Shown here: positions 43,580 to 52,283 of the stretch, piece by piece
Layout: each line of letters starts with the position of its first letter
How positions within the stretch are numbered: position 1 is the stretch's first letter
Origin: Chengkuizengella sp. SCS-71B
Lineage (GTDB): Bacteria > Bacillota > Bacilli > Paenibacillales > KCTC-33759
NCBI RefSeq assembly: GCF_040100845.1
Contig: NZ_JAZHSH010000001.1
Location: 1,550,001 to 1,614,000 of the forward strand
Reading direction: 5' to 3'
DNA length: 64,000 nucleotides
Program-made: the position numbers and the translations under genes
Notes under the pieces: model-generated
Told to the model about the DNA's origin: nothing
Seen by the model: only the letters and a program-made list of their open reading frames with translations
Databases searched by the model: none

Positions 43580-43606
43580 GCAGGCAGTCATAGCCTGCCA
43601 TTTTTG
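43580..43606 (+). terminator. Terminator-like hairpin after mtrB
   Basis: GCAGGC pairs with GCCTGC around a seven-base loop, followed by CATTTTTG. Confidence 0.65.
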
Positions 43607-43652
43607 TTTGTACAATGGGATATAGGGAAGGAAAAATTAGGAGGAGAATGAT

Positions 43653-44183
43653 GTGAAGTGGAATCGGATATTCCTTATCTCAATAATGATGTTGATCATC
43701 CCATTCATATTGTCAAAATTTTTTCAATTGGAATTTAAAGAGACTGGACCGAAAATTAGTGATAAAAAAGAATTAATTAAGGAAGTCGTTCAATTAAAAG
43801 AAAATAATATTGTTGATTTCATGAGTAATCTGCCTATTCAAAATAATCTTAGTAAGGTGGGTTGGGATCATTCAACACTATCTATTGACTTGATTATCTC
43901 GGGGCAAATCAAGGATTCAAATCTAGTTTACAGAGATTTATATACGATCATTCGATCGGGTTTTGAAGATACTTCAAATGTAAAATTAATCTTGATCAGA
44001 GTGTTTGACTATAATCAATTAAGTGGAGGTCATCAAAAGCTTTTGATGACGATTGACGCAAGTGCAGGTCGTTGGTCAAAAGATATGGATCAGATAGAGA
44101 ATAGTTACGAAGAGTTGTTAACTTCATTTTTCAAATTGAAAACTACGGATTACTGGGATCAATGGATAAATGACATCTCTTAA
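43653..44183 (+). CDS. Unknown membrane-anchored protein upstream of hepS
   Basis: I do not recognise this 176-residue protein. A single N-terminal hydrophobic helix (about residues 5-24, IFLISIMMLIIPFILSKFF) should anchor it, with the rest outside the cytoplasm. The soluble part has alternating beta and helical segments such as STLSIDLIISGQIKD and VKLILIRVFDY. AGGAGGAG precedes the GTG start. It lies between mtrB and the quinone genes; nothing in the sequence ties it to either. Confidence 0.75.
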   Translation: MKWNRIFLISIMMLIIPFILSKFFQLEFKETGPKISDKKELIKEVVQLKENNIVDFMSNLPIQNNLSKVGWDHSTLSIDLIISGQIKDSNLVYRDLYTIIRSGFEDTSNVKLILIRVFDYNQLSGGHQKLLMTIDASAGRWSKDMDQIENSYEELLTSFFKLKTTDYWDQWINDIS

Positions 44184-44293
44184 ATCAGTTGAATAACTAA
44201 AATCAAAAATGTATTTTGATAAAGTGCGTGTGTTAGATGGATATGATATAATAATTTAGATTTTAATATTGTAATGATTTCGGAGGCAATTAA

Positions 44294-45157
44294 ATGGATG
44301 GCTATGTAGTTCCTGAACTAGCAAAAAAAAGTACACAGTATGATATGATTCAAAAACATACGGACCTTCCTTCTTTTCCGTATTCTCGCTCAAGGTTGCT
44401 CTATATTTTTCTAAATAAGCATTCCACCTCAACTTCTGATAAAATTTCTGAGTTGTATACATTGGTGACTTCATTAATACAAATGGGGATGGATACACAT
44501 GATCTGGTTGATGTCGGAGAAGAACAGGTCGAGATGAAGAAGATGCGAACAAGACAACTTAGAGTTTTAGCTGGGGACTATTTTAGCAGTAAATTTTATC
44601 ACTTATTATCTCAAGCCGGACAGATAGATACCATCCATTCTTTATCTCAAGCTATTAGTGAGGTAAATCGATTAAAAATAAATTTATATATGAAAATGGA
44701 AAAATTTAAATTAAGTGCTGAAGATTATTTTCAACACTGCATTGATATAAAATCACAGTTATATCTTATTTTTGCTAATTATATGGACGAAATGCTGCAA
44801 AAACAATGGCCTGACATTTTAGTTTCAATAACAAAATGCGAACTTATTACTGAGGAAATTGATAAAATGAATCAGAACCAGATTAAGGATTTAAAGGGAA
44901 GCTGGGCTTATTGGTATATTTTAAAACAAGCTACTTCTGAAGAGAAGGAAATGTTAAAAAAAGATAGTTGTGATACGTCTTTGATACAATCCGTTTTATT
45001 GAAATATAACATCAAAGTTAAACTCCATCAGATGTTAGAGAATCAATGGAAAGATGTGAGTGAAAAAGTCAATAATATAAAAAATGAGAACATTAAAAAA
45101 GAACTAGAAAAAATAGGAAAACCCTTCATGTCATATTTATCTGCTTCTAAAGTTTAA
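44294..45157 (+). CDS. hepS: Heptaprenyl diphosphate synthase component I
   Basis: HepS is the non-catalytic small subunit that, together with HepT, makes the C35 prenyl chain of menaquinone-7. The best-conserved stretch is RVLAGDYFSSKFYHLLSQAG with IHSLSQAISEVNRLKINLY. The protein is mainly helical and 287 residues long, as expected for the family. TCGGAGG precedes the ATG. It heads the cluster hepS-menG-ubiA-ubiX-mqnA-hepT. Confidence 0.9.
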   Translation: MDGYVVPELAKKSTQYDMIQKHTDLPSFPYSRSRLLYIFLNKHSTSTSDKISELYTLVTSLIQMGMDTHDLVDVGEEQVEMKKMRTRQLRVLAGDYFSSKFYHLLSQAGQIDTIHSLSQAISEVNRLKINLYMKMEKFKLSAEDYFQHCIDIKSQLYLIFANYMDEMLQKQWPDILVSITKCELITEEIDKMNQNQIKDLKGSWAYWYILKQATSEEKEMLKKDSCDTSLIQSVLLKYNIKVKLHQMLENQWKDVSEKVNNIKNENIKKELEKIGKPFMSYLSASKV

Positions 45158-45175
45158 CGAAAAAAGGTGATTGAG

Positions 45176-45892
45176 TTGGAAGGAAATGCAAAAAAAGAAT
45201 TTGTGCACTCTGTATTTGAAAATATTGCACCTAAGTATGATGTAATGAATGATATTATAAGTTTTAGACGTCATAAAGCATGGCGCAAATTTACGATGAA
45301 AAAAATGAATATGCAACCTGGTGAGACAGCGATTGACTTATGTTGCGGCACATGTGACTGGACAATTAGCATGGCAGAGGAAAGTAAAACAGGGAAGGTT
45401 GTTGGTCTTGATTTTAGTTTAAACATGTTAGAAATAGGAAAGAAAAAAGTAAAATCTTCTGGGTTGGACGATCAAATTGACTTAGTGCACGGAGATGCAA
45501 TGGAGTTACCATTTGAAGATAATTCTTTTGATTACGCGACAATTGGTCTTGCGCTTCGAAATGTTCCTGACCTTAGGCAGGTTCTAAAAGAAATGAGAAG
45601 AGTAGTGAAACCAGGTGGACAAGTTTACTGTTTGGAATTATCAAAACCTACTTGGCAACCGTTTAAATCCATATATTATTTTTATTTTAACAGAATTCTT
45701 CCTTTAATTGGAAAAATAGTAGTTAAAAAATATGAGCAATACAAATGGCTACCAGAATCGTTAGTCACATTTCCTGATCATAAGGAACTTGCGGGTATAT
45801 TTAAGGAAATTGGTTTAAATGAGGTTGAAGCATATCCATTAACCGGGGGGATTGCTGCACTTCATATTGGCAAAAAGGGGAATTCAGATTGA
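45176..45892 (+). CDS. menG: Demethylmenaquinone methyltransferase MenG (UbiE)
   Basis: MenG methylates demethylmenaquinone with S-adenosylmethionine in the last step of menaquinone synthesis. The family opening VHSVFENIAPKYDVMNDIIS is clear, then the SAM-binding motif AIDLCCGTCDWT, GLDFSLNML, and GGQVYCLELSKP. The TTG was chosen behind AAAAAGGTGA; the GTG three codons earlier overlaps that site. Length 238 aa is normal. It is shared by the classical and futalosine routes. Its stop overlaps the next start by one base. Confidence 0.93.
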   Translation: MEGNAKKEFVHSVFENIAPKYDVMNDIISFRRHKAWRKFTMKKMNMQPGETAIDLCCGTCDWTISMAEESKTGKVVGLDFSLNMLEIGKKKVKSSGLDDQIDLVHGDAMELPFEDNSFDYATIGLALRNVPDLRQVLKEMRRVVKPGGQVYCLELSKPTWQPFKSIYYFYFNRILPLIGKIVVKKYEQYKWLPESLVTFPDHKELAGIFKEIGLNEVEAYPLTGGIAALHIGKKGNSD

Positions 45893-46761
45893 TGTTAAAG
45901 AAAACTAAAATATTTCTAGAAATGATTAAGTTTGAACACACGATATTTGCATTGCCTTTTGCTTTTATGGGAGCTGTTCTAGGGTCCTATACGATGAATG
46001 GTCATTTACCTTCTTGGGCACAAATTGGGTGGATTATTTTAGCCATGATTGGTGCTAGAAGTGCTGCAATGGGCTTGAATCGATTGATAGACAAAGTGAT
46101 AGACGGTAAAAACCCGAGAACAGCAGCAAGAGCCATTCCAGCAGGTTTGCTCTCATCTAAAGAAGTGATACTATTTATTGTTGTGTCTTTTGCTTTATTG
46201 TTTTTTGCTTCTGCAAAATTGGATCCAATAGCTGTTAAATTGTTGCCTATTGCTGTGTTTTTCTTAGTTTTTTATTCATATACAAAACGATTCACTTGGG
46301 CATGTCACCTTATTCTTGGCTTTACTATTGCTCTAGCTCCTTTAGGTGGATGGGTTGCCATTACGGGTGAGATTAATACAACTGCAATCATTTTATTTGT
46401 TTCTGTTGCTTTATGGACAGCTGGTTTTGATATCATATATGCTTGTCAAGATATAGAATTTGATCGTAAAGAAGGGTTATATTCCATTCCAAGTTCATTT
46501 GGAATAGCAAATGCATTAAAAATTGCCAAGTTCCTTCATTTCATAACAGCTATTGGATTAGTCAGCATTATGTTTTTAGCTAATTTAAGTTGGTGGTATT
46601 TAGTTGGAACTTTAATAGCTGCCTTATTGTTGATTTACGAACATCAACTTGTTAAACCAAATGATTTGTCTAAATTAAATGCAGCATTTTTTACGATGAA
46701 TGGTGTACTTAGTGTCGTTGTTTTCGTTTTTACGTTAATTGATTTGGTGGTGTATCAGTAA
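45892..46761 (+). CDS. UbiA-family prenyltransferase (MqnP-like)
   Basis: This integral membrane enzyme attaches the polyprenyl chain to an aromatic acceptor. The first Asp-rich motif is NRLIDKVIDGKNPRTAARAIPAG and the second is QDIEFDRKEGLYSIP (both given in short form); eight or nine helices are evident. The NPRTxxRxxPxG pattern is that of UbiA/4-hydroxybenzoate transferases rather than MenA. Placed between menG and ubiX-mqnA, it most likely acts in the futalosine pathway (MqnP) on a dihydroxynaphthoate-type acid. Translation is coupled to both neighbours by one-base overlaps. Confidence 0.88.
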   Translation: MLKKTKIFLEMIKFEHTIFALPFAFMGAVLGSYTMNGHLPSWAQIGWIILAMIGARSAAMGLNRLIDKVIDGKNPRTAARAIPAGLLSSKEVILFIVVSFALLFFASAKLDPIAVKLLPIAVFFLVFYSYTKRFTWACHLILGFTIALAPLGGWVAITGEINTTAIILFVSVALWTAGFDIIYACQDIEFDRKEGLYSIPSSFGIANALKIAKFLHFITAIGLVSIMFLANLSWWYLVGTLIAALLLIYEHQLVKPNDLSKLNAAFFTMNGVLSVVVFVFTLIDLVVYQ

Positions 46762-47411
46762 TGAGCCAATTGATCGAAACAGATAAAGAATGGATTGTAG
46801 GAATTACCGGAGCCAGTGGGGCTATATATGGTGTGCGATTATGCGAGACTTTACTTAAGTTAGGATACCATGTGAAAATCTTAATTACGGATGCAGGGTG
46901 GCGTGTTCTTAAAGAAGAATTAAACTGGGACGTATCCCAGAGACAAGAAACTTTAAACAAATATTTTTCAATATATCCAGGGGAATATACTTATTTTCCA
47001 ATTCAGGATATAGGCGCTAGTATTGCAAGCGGTTCTTATCAAACAGAAGGCATGATTATTATACCTTGTTCTATGGGGACTTTAGCTGGGATATCACACG
47101 GAATGTCGGATAATTTGATGGAACGTGCAGCTGATGTTATGTTAAAAGAAGGACGAAAGTTAATCGTCGTACCTAGAGAAACTCCACTTCATATGATTCA
47201 TTTGGAAAACATGCTCAGGTTGTCAAAAACAGGTGCAACAATCATACCTGCAATGCCTGCTTTTTATTATAAACCTAAAACGCTTGATGATATCGTTTCA
47301 TTTTTGGTGGGTAAAGTTTTAGATATGATGGGAATAAAACATAATATGTTTACTAGATGGGGAGATTTAGATGAGTCGAAAAATGGATTTGATTCGAATA
47401 GGGGAAATTAA
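46761..47411 (+). CDS. ubiX: Flavin prenyltransferase UbiX (MqnM-like)
   Basis: UbiX makes prenylated FMN, the cofactor of UbiD-type decarboxylases. The FMN-binding start IVGITGASGAIYGVRL, the central PCSMGTLAGISHG and the motif VPRETPLHMIHLENM are all present. Length (216 aa) is slightly long because of a 10-residue N-terminal extension and a tail that overlaps mqnA. In futalosine pathways a UbiD/UbiX pair removes a carboxyl group; no ubiD is in the window, so it must lie elsewhere. Confidence 0.92.
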   Translation: MSQLIETDKEWIVGITGASGAIYGVRLCETLLKLGYHVKILITDAGWRVLKEELNWDVSQRQETLNKYFSIYPGEYTYFPIQDIGASIASGSYQTEGMIIIPCSMGTLAGISHGMSDNLMERAADVMLKEGRKLIVVPRETPLHMIHLENMLRLSKTGATIIPAMPAFYYKPKTLDDIVSFLVGKVLDMMGIKHNMFTRWGDLDESKNGFDSNRGN

Positions 47412-48228
47412 TTACACGAATATATGGCCTATATTATATCATTTTCCTAAAAAGAAATTTGAAAATCAAATACAATTTGTAACAGAAGTGCCAACGAAAC
47501 TCAATAAAGCTCTATCGGAAGGGAAATTAGACATGGCACCTATCTCTTCTTTTGCCTATGCCGAAACTTTTAGAAAATATGTGTTATTTCCTGATTTATC
47601 TGTAAGCTCTTTTGGTAAAGTGAATTCAATTTTGTTATTTCATAAAAAACCACTAGAGCAAATTGTTCATGGAAAAATTGCACTCCCAACAACTTCAGCA
47701 ACGTCCGTTAATTTGTTGAAAATTATTATTCATAAATTTTATAAAGGGGAGCCCCAATATTTTCACTCTACTCCACATTTAGATCAAATGATGAAGGAAG
47801 CTGACGCTGCATTACTGATTGGGGACGATGCTATTCAAGCTAAATGGGCAAATTCACATTATAATGTTACAGATTTAGGTGAGCTTTGGACGAGTTTGAC
47901 GAATAGTTGGATGACATTTGCAGTTTGGGCTGTTCGTAGAGAAATCGCTGATTTTAACCCTACAATGATGCAAAATATATTTAGTTCACTAAAGCAAAGT
48001 AAAGAGCTTGGTATAAGTGATCAAACAGAGATGATCAAAGAAGCACAAGCTAGAATTGGGGGATCAAAGTTATTTTGGATAAAATATTTTTCTGAATTAA
48101 GCCATGACTTTGGACAATTACAAAAAAATGGGTTAAAGTTATATTATCAGTATGCTAGAGAGATGAATCTAATACCAGAGCAAGTCCCCATTCAAATGTG
48201 GACCGAGCAGGAGTTATCGAAATTATAA
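47371..48228 (+). CDS. mqnA: Chorismate dehydratase MqnA
   Basis: MqnA converts chorismate to 3-enolpyruvylbenzoate, the committed step of the futalosine route to menaquinone. The opening IRIGEINYTNIWPILYHF is diagnostic, as are LDMAPISSFAYAETF and LPTTSATSVNLLK. The fold is that of a periplasmic-binding-type protein but without a signal peptide. It overlaps ubiX by 41 bases, with GGGGAGATT before the ATG. This gene shows that menaquinone is made from chorismate by futalosine rather than by MenFDHCEB. Chorismate synthase is encoded 3 kb downstream. Confidence 0.92.
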   Translation: MSRKMDLIRIGEINYTNIWPILYHFPKKKFENQIQFVTEVPTKLNKALSEGKLDMAPISSFAYAETFRKYVLFPDLSVSSFGKVNSILLFHKKPLEQIVHGKIALPTTSATSVNLLKIIIHKFYKGEPQYFHSTPHLDQMMKEADAALLIGDDAIQAKWANSHYNVTDLGELWTSLTNSWMTFAVWAVRREIADFNPTMMQNIFSSLKQSKELGISDQTEMIKEAQARIGGSKLFWIKYFSELSHDFGQLQKNGLKLYYQYAREMNLIPEQVPIQMWTEQELSKL

Positions 48229-48253
48229 AAATCTTGATGTTATAGGAGATACA

Positions 48254-49228
48254 ATGAAGCTAATAGACATCTACGCACGTTATAAAAAAGATATTCAGTA
48301 TATAGAGAGTGAACTAGAAAGAAATATACAATCCAATCATGACGTATTAAATGAAACCTCACTTCATTTGTTAAAGGCAGGGGGAAAGAGAATTCGTCCT
48401 GTATTTGTATTGCTTTCAGGAAAGTTTGGAAACTATCATCTAGAAAATTTGAAAAATGTTGCAGCTGCATTAGAACTCATTCATATGGCAACCCTAGTTC
48501 ATGATGACGTGATCGATAATGCAATAACTCGTAGAGGCGAACAAACCGTTATGGCAAAATGGGATAACAAAATTGCGATGTATACTGGAGATTATATATT
48601 TGCAAAAGCTTTAACTGTAGTCACTCAACTGGAAAATCCAAAAATACATCAAATCTTATCCAAATCGATCGTTCAGATGTGTATTGGAGAGATGGAACAA
48701 ATACGTGATTTCTTTAATACAGAGCAATCTGTTCGTCATTATTTACTTCGTATTCGTAGAAAAACTGCGTTGTTAATTGCAATCAGTTGTCAGTTAGGAG
48801 CTTTAGCTGCTGAAGCGCCTAAAAGTACAGTGAGAACTCTTTATTCATTTGGTTACAATGTTGGTATGGCCTTTCAAATCACGGATGATGTTTTGGATTT
48901 ATGTGGAACTGAAAACCAGATAGGAAAACCTCCAGGTAGTGATATTAAACAGGGAAATATAACACTCCCTATGATATATGCCCTACAGGAAAAGGATTTA
49001 AACTCACCTCTGTTATCACTAATTCAAAAAATAAAAAGATCAGAAGACCAGTCAGATGTGAATGAGTTCATCCAATTAGTTCGTAGTAGTAAAGGTATTG
49101 ACAAAGCAGAGTCATTGGCAAATCGTTATATACATAAAGCCATTAATCAATTAGACCAATTACCTGATATAAAAACAAAGAAGGATTTGCATGATATTGC
49201 AAACTTTGTTTTGAGTCGTAAATACTAA
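48254..49228 (+). CDS. hepT: Heptaprenyl diphosphate synthase component II
   Basis: HepT is the catalytic subunit that elongates farnesyl diphosphate to the C35 chain together with HepS. It is a trans-prenyltransferase with GGKRIRP, the first Asp-rich motif LVHDDVIDNA, and the second ITDDVLDLCG. Length 324 aa is normal. TAGGAGATAC precedes the ATG. It closes the quinone cluster and is followed by a weak terminator-like hairpin. Confidence 0.93.
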   Translation: MKLIDIYARYKKDIQYIESELERNIQSNHDVLNETSLHLLKAGGKRIRPVFVLLSGKFGNYHLENLKNVAAALELIHMATLVHDDVIDNAITRRGEQTVMAKWDNKIAMYTGDYIFAKALTVVTQLENPKIHQILSKSIVQMCIGEMEQIRDFFNTEQSVRHYLLRIRRKTALLIAISCQLGALAAEAPKSTVRTLYSFGYNVGMAFQITDDVLDLCGTENQIGKPPGSDIKQGNITLPMIYALQEKDLNSPLLSLIQKIKRSEDQSDVNEFIQLVRSSKGIDKAESLANRYIHKAINQLDQLPDIKTKKDLHDIANFVLSRKY

Positions 49229-49234
49229 CTTATG

Positions 49235-49265
49235 ACAAGGTAAAATTACCTTGTTGTAATTTTGC
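49235..49265 (+). terminator. Weak terminator-like hairpin after hepT
   Basis: ACAAGGTAA pairs with TTACCTTGT with only two bases between; the tail TGTAATTTTG is poor in T. Confidence 0.5.
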
Positions 49266-49301
49266 ATTTACTTAAATTATCACATTTGTGGAGGGTTAAA
49301 C

Positions 49302-49745
49302 ATGGAAAAAACATATTTAATGATTAAACCAGATGGAGTTCAAAGAAATGTTATGGGTGAAATTATTACTCGATTTGAACAAAAAGGTTTTCAACTATTA
49401 GCAGGTAAATTCACTGTTTTAACTAAGGAACAAGCAGAAAAACACTATGAAGAACATAAAGATAAACCTTTTTTTGGTGAATTAATTGACTTCATCACTT
49501 CTGGACCTGTTTTTGCAATGGTTTGGGAAGGGGACAATATCATTGATATTTCTAGAATGATGATTGGAAAAACGAATCCTGCTGATGCTCAACCAGGTAC
49601 AATCCGTGGTGATTTTGCTGCGCACATGAGTTTAAATATTATTCATGGATCTGATAGTAATGAAAGTGCTGCAAGAGAAATAGTTAACATTTTTAATGAA
49701 TCTGAATTAGTTTCCTACGAAAAATCATTAATGGCTTGGATCTAA
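49302..49745 (+). CDS. ndk: Nucleoside diphosphate kinase
   Basis: Ndk balances nucleoside triphosphate pools by passing phosphate from ATP. The sequence begins [17 protein letters not shown], and the active-site histidine is in [11 protein letters not shown]. Length 147 aa is standard. GGAGGGTTAAAC precedes the ATG. Position between hepT and cheR is as in Bacillus. Confidence 0.96.
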   Translation: MEKTYLMIKPDGVQRNVMGEIITRFEQKGFQLLAGKFTVLTKEQAEKHYEEHKDKPFFGELIDFITSGPVFAMVWEGDNIIDISRMMIGKTNPADAQPGTIRGDFAAHMSLNIIHGSDSNESAAREIVNIFNESELVSYEKSLMAWI

Positions 49746-49752
49746 ACCTCCT

Positions 49753-50538
49753 ATGTTAGATTTAGATTCTGATTATCGCTCATTTATTAGGAAACTAAAA
49801 CAACATATTAATGTTGATCTATCTCAATATAAAGAAACTCAAATGAAGCGAAGACTCACTATGTTAAAAAATAAAAGAGGATATGAAAATTTTCAGGAAT
49901 ATTTAAAAGACATATTAATACATCCTGAATTAAAGGATGAGTTTTTAGATCGAATGACCATAAATGTATCCGAATTTTGGAGAAATCCAAATCGTTGGAG
50001 TTTATTGGAGAAAAAATACATTCCTGAATTATTAACTCAAAAAGAACAGCTTGTTTGTTGGAGTGCAGGCTGTTCTACAGGAGAAGAGGCTTATACGCTT
50101 TCTATGATTTTAGCTGAACAGACTCAGTCTTCTAGATATAAAATTATTGCTTCTGATTTAGATGCAGGGGTGCTGAAAAAAGCAAAGGAAGGCAAGTATG
50201 ACGAACGCTCTTTACGTGAGTTGCCTGACAAATACTTTAAATACATTAAAAAAGAACAGTCTTTATATAAAATATCTAGTCAATTACAAGAAAATATATT
50301 TTTTGAAAAAAAGAATCTATTATCCGATCCTTTTGAAAAACGATTTGATTTGATTATTTGCCGAAATGTTCTGATTTATTTTACCAATGAGGCAAAACAT
50401 TTATTGTATCAGAAATTTTCTGATGCTCTAAAACCAGGTGGTATTTTATTTGTAGGAAGTACGGAGCAAATTTTTTCGCCAAAAGATTACCAATTAGAAA
50501 CAGAGGATATGTTCTTTTATAGGAAGATAACAAAATGA
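49753..50538 (+). CDS. cheR: Chemotaxis protein methyltransferase CheR
   Basis: CheR methylates glutamates on chemoreceptors using S-adenosylmethionine. The N-terminal helical domain contains YKETQMKRRLTMLK; the SAM domain has CWSAGCSTGEEAYTLSMIL and FDLIICRNVLIYF. Length 261 aa is normal. The likely ATG lies seven bases after ndk, yet the bases before it read ACCTCCT, so no ribosome binding site is visible and coupling to ndk is likely. Other chemotaxis genes are not in the window. Confidence 0.93.
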   Translation: MLDLDSDYRSFIRKLKQHINVDLSQYKETQMKRRLTMLKNKRGYENFQEYLKDILIHPELKDEFLDRMTINVSEFWRNPNRWSLLEKKYIPELLTQKEQLVCWSAGCSTGEEAYTLSMILAEQTQSSRYKIIASDLDAGVLKKAKEGKYDERSLRELPDKYFKYIKKEQSLYKISSQLQENIFFEKKNLLSDPFEKRFDLIICRNVLIYFTNEAKHLLYQKFSDALKPGGILFVGSTEQIFSPKDYQLETEDMFFYRKITK

Positions 50539-50717
50539 ATGACCTTATTCGCTCCACATAGATTAAGGTACCTAGACTAATACCGTTCACATTCTTGTGT
50601 CCACAATCGACATCAGAACATCCGCTTTCGAAAAGTCATATGTTTCATGAATTAATGTCTAACGATATTCAGTTTCTTTTGGTTGCCTTCTCCCCAACTA
50701 AGTGAATTACTCTTTAC

Positions 50718-50747
50718 GAATAAAAGATTCCAAGTTTACCCATACTA
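50718..50747 (+). promoter_or_regulatory. Candidate sigma-G promoter
   Basis: GAATA, an 18-base spacer and CATACTA match the sigma-G consensus (gnATR, N18, cAtnnTA) in full. The predicted start falls about 25 bases before the ribosome binding site of the small gene that follows. Confidence 0.55.
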
Positions 50748-50785
50748 TTCCTAATGGGAGTACACTATACTTGGAGGGTTCTCTT

Positions 50786-50938
50786 ATGGATAAAAGAAAG
50801 GTGATAGAAGCTTATCAACGAGGGTTTCTAACCACAAAGGAATGTGCTCAAATCTTAGGAATAGATTCAGTAAAGATTATGAAAGTTGTTCATGATTCAA
50901 ACTGGTCGGATCAGCAAAAAACACAAAAAGTGAGATAA
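50786..50938 (+). CDS. 50-residue HTH-like protein
   Basis: The protein starts MDKRKVIEAYQRGFLTTKEC and continues AQILGIDSVKIMKVV, which looks like a helix-turn-helix of the kind that reads a DNA site, followed by a basic tail. GGAGGG lies eight bases before the ATG. It sits alone between cheR and aroC, with a predicted forespore promoter in front and a terminator behind. Function is unknown; a small sporulation regulator or DNA-binding spore protein is possible. Confidence 0.65.
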   Translation: MDKRKVIEAYQRGFLTTKECAQILGIDSVKIMKVVHDSNWSDQQKTQKVR

Positions 50939-50977
50939 AGATATAGTGTGAGGATGGAATACTTTCCTATCCTATAA

Positions 50978-51012
50978 AAACACGTTAAGCAAAATAGCTA
51001 GCGTGTTTTTTT
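50978..51012 (+). terminator. Terminator before aroC
   Basis: AAACACGttAAGC pairs with GCTaGCGTGTTT across a six-base loop and runs into seven T. Confidence 0.82.
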
Positions 51013-51118
51013 GCTTTCTTGTCAACTGTACTCAACTATACTATAATTATCAACATGAATTCTAGGAATGGAAGACGGACACTAGTCATGTGGAAAAGAA
51101 TGAAGGGGGATTTAATGA

Positions 51119-52282
51119 GTGAGATATTTAACAGCTGGTGAAACACATGGACCTCAGTTAACTGCAATTATTGAAGGTATGCCAAGTAATTTGAAAATTA
51201 ATTTTGAAGAAATAAATAGAGAGTTGCAGCGACGTCAAAAGGGGTATGGACGCGGTAGAAGAATGCAGATTGAGAAGGATGCAGCAAACATAGTAGGTGG
51301 AGTAAGACATGGAAAATCTACAGGAGCTCCAATTGCACTAGTTGTAGAAAATAAAGACTGGACACATTGGACTACTGTGATGAATATAGAACCTATTGAA
51401 GGATCAGACGAAGAAAAAAGACGCGTGCACAGACCTCGTCCAGGACATGCAGATCTTAACGGAGGTTTAAAATATAATCATAAAGATTTAAGAAATGTAC
51501 TTGAACGTTCCAGCGCTAGGGAAACGGCAGCAAGAGTAGCAGTAGGTGCAGTTGCAAAACAATTTCTTGCTGAATTCGGAATCAAAGTTGCTGGTCAAGT
51601 CATTCGTATAGGAGAAGTAGAAGCACAGGTTGAAAATCTTCCAATTGATGAATTAATCCGTGTCACAGAAGAATCTCCAGTAAGAGTAGTAGATAAAGAA
51701 GCTGAAGCAAAAATGATAGCCCATATTGATCAAGTGAAAAAAGAAGGAGATTCCATTGGCGGTATTGTGGAGTGCATCGTAGAAGGTGTTCCGATAGGTC
51801 TTGGCAGTCATGTTCAGTGGGACCGGAAATTAGATGGAAGAATTGCTCAAGCAGTAGTATCCATCAATGCTTTTAAAGGCTGTGAGATTGGGATAGGATT
51901 TGAAGCAGGCTCAATTCGAGGCTCAGAAGTGCATGATGAAATTTTATATACCCCAGATAAAGGGTATCATCGTAAAACGAATCGTTTAGGTGGATTTGAA
52001 GGCGGCATGACAAATGGCGAACCTATTGTTGTTAGGGGAGTAATGAAACCCATTCCCACATTATACAAACCTTTAGCAAGTGTAGATATCGATACAAAAG
52101 AACCATTTACTGCTCAAGTTGAACGTTCTGACAGCTGTGCTGTGCCAGCTGCTAGTGTTGTGATGGAACATGTTGTCGCATGGGAACTAGCATGTGCATT
52201 AATGGAAAAATTCGGTGGAGACTCCATAGAAGAGATTCGTAAAAATATAAATAATTATTTAGAGCAGCTGGAGCGTTACTAA
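51119..52282 (+). CDS. aroC: Chorismate synthase
   Basis: AroC removes phosphate from EPSP to make chorismate, the branch point for aromatic amino acids and, here, menaquinone. Signatures are [38 protein letters not shown] and [13 protein letters not shown]. Length 387 aa fits the Bacillus enzyme. It starts at GTG behind GAAGGGGG. It is the first gene of the aromatic supraoperon; aroB follows after one base. Confidence 0.96.
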   Translation: MRYLTAGETHGPQLTAIIEGMPSNLKINFEEINRELQRRQKGYGRGRRMQIEKDAANIVGGVRHGKSTGAPIALVVENKDWTHWTTVMNIEPIEGSDEEKRRVHRPRPGHADLNGGLKYNHKDLRNVLERSSARETAARVAVGAVAKQFLAEFGIKVAGQVIRIGEVEAQVENLPIDELIRVTEESPVRVVDKEAEAKMIAHIDQVKKEGDSIGGIVECIVEGVPIGLGSHVQWDRKLDGRIAQAVVSINAFKGCEIGIGFEAGSIRGSEVHDEILYTPDKGYHRKTNRLGGFEGGMTNGEPIVVRGVMKPIPTLYKPLASVDIDTKEPFTAQVERSDSCAVPAASVVMEHVVAWELACALMEKFGGDSIEEIRKNINNYLEQLERY

Positions 52283-52283
52283 T

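Noticed and set aside
50539-50701. Possible remnant gene between cheR and the small HTH gene
   Set aside because: No frame of useful length, no similarity to neighbours, and no repeat structure; it appears to be plain intergenic DNA.
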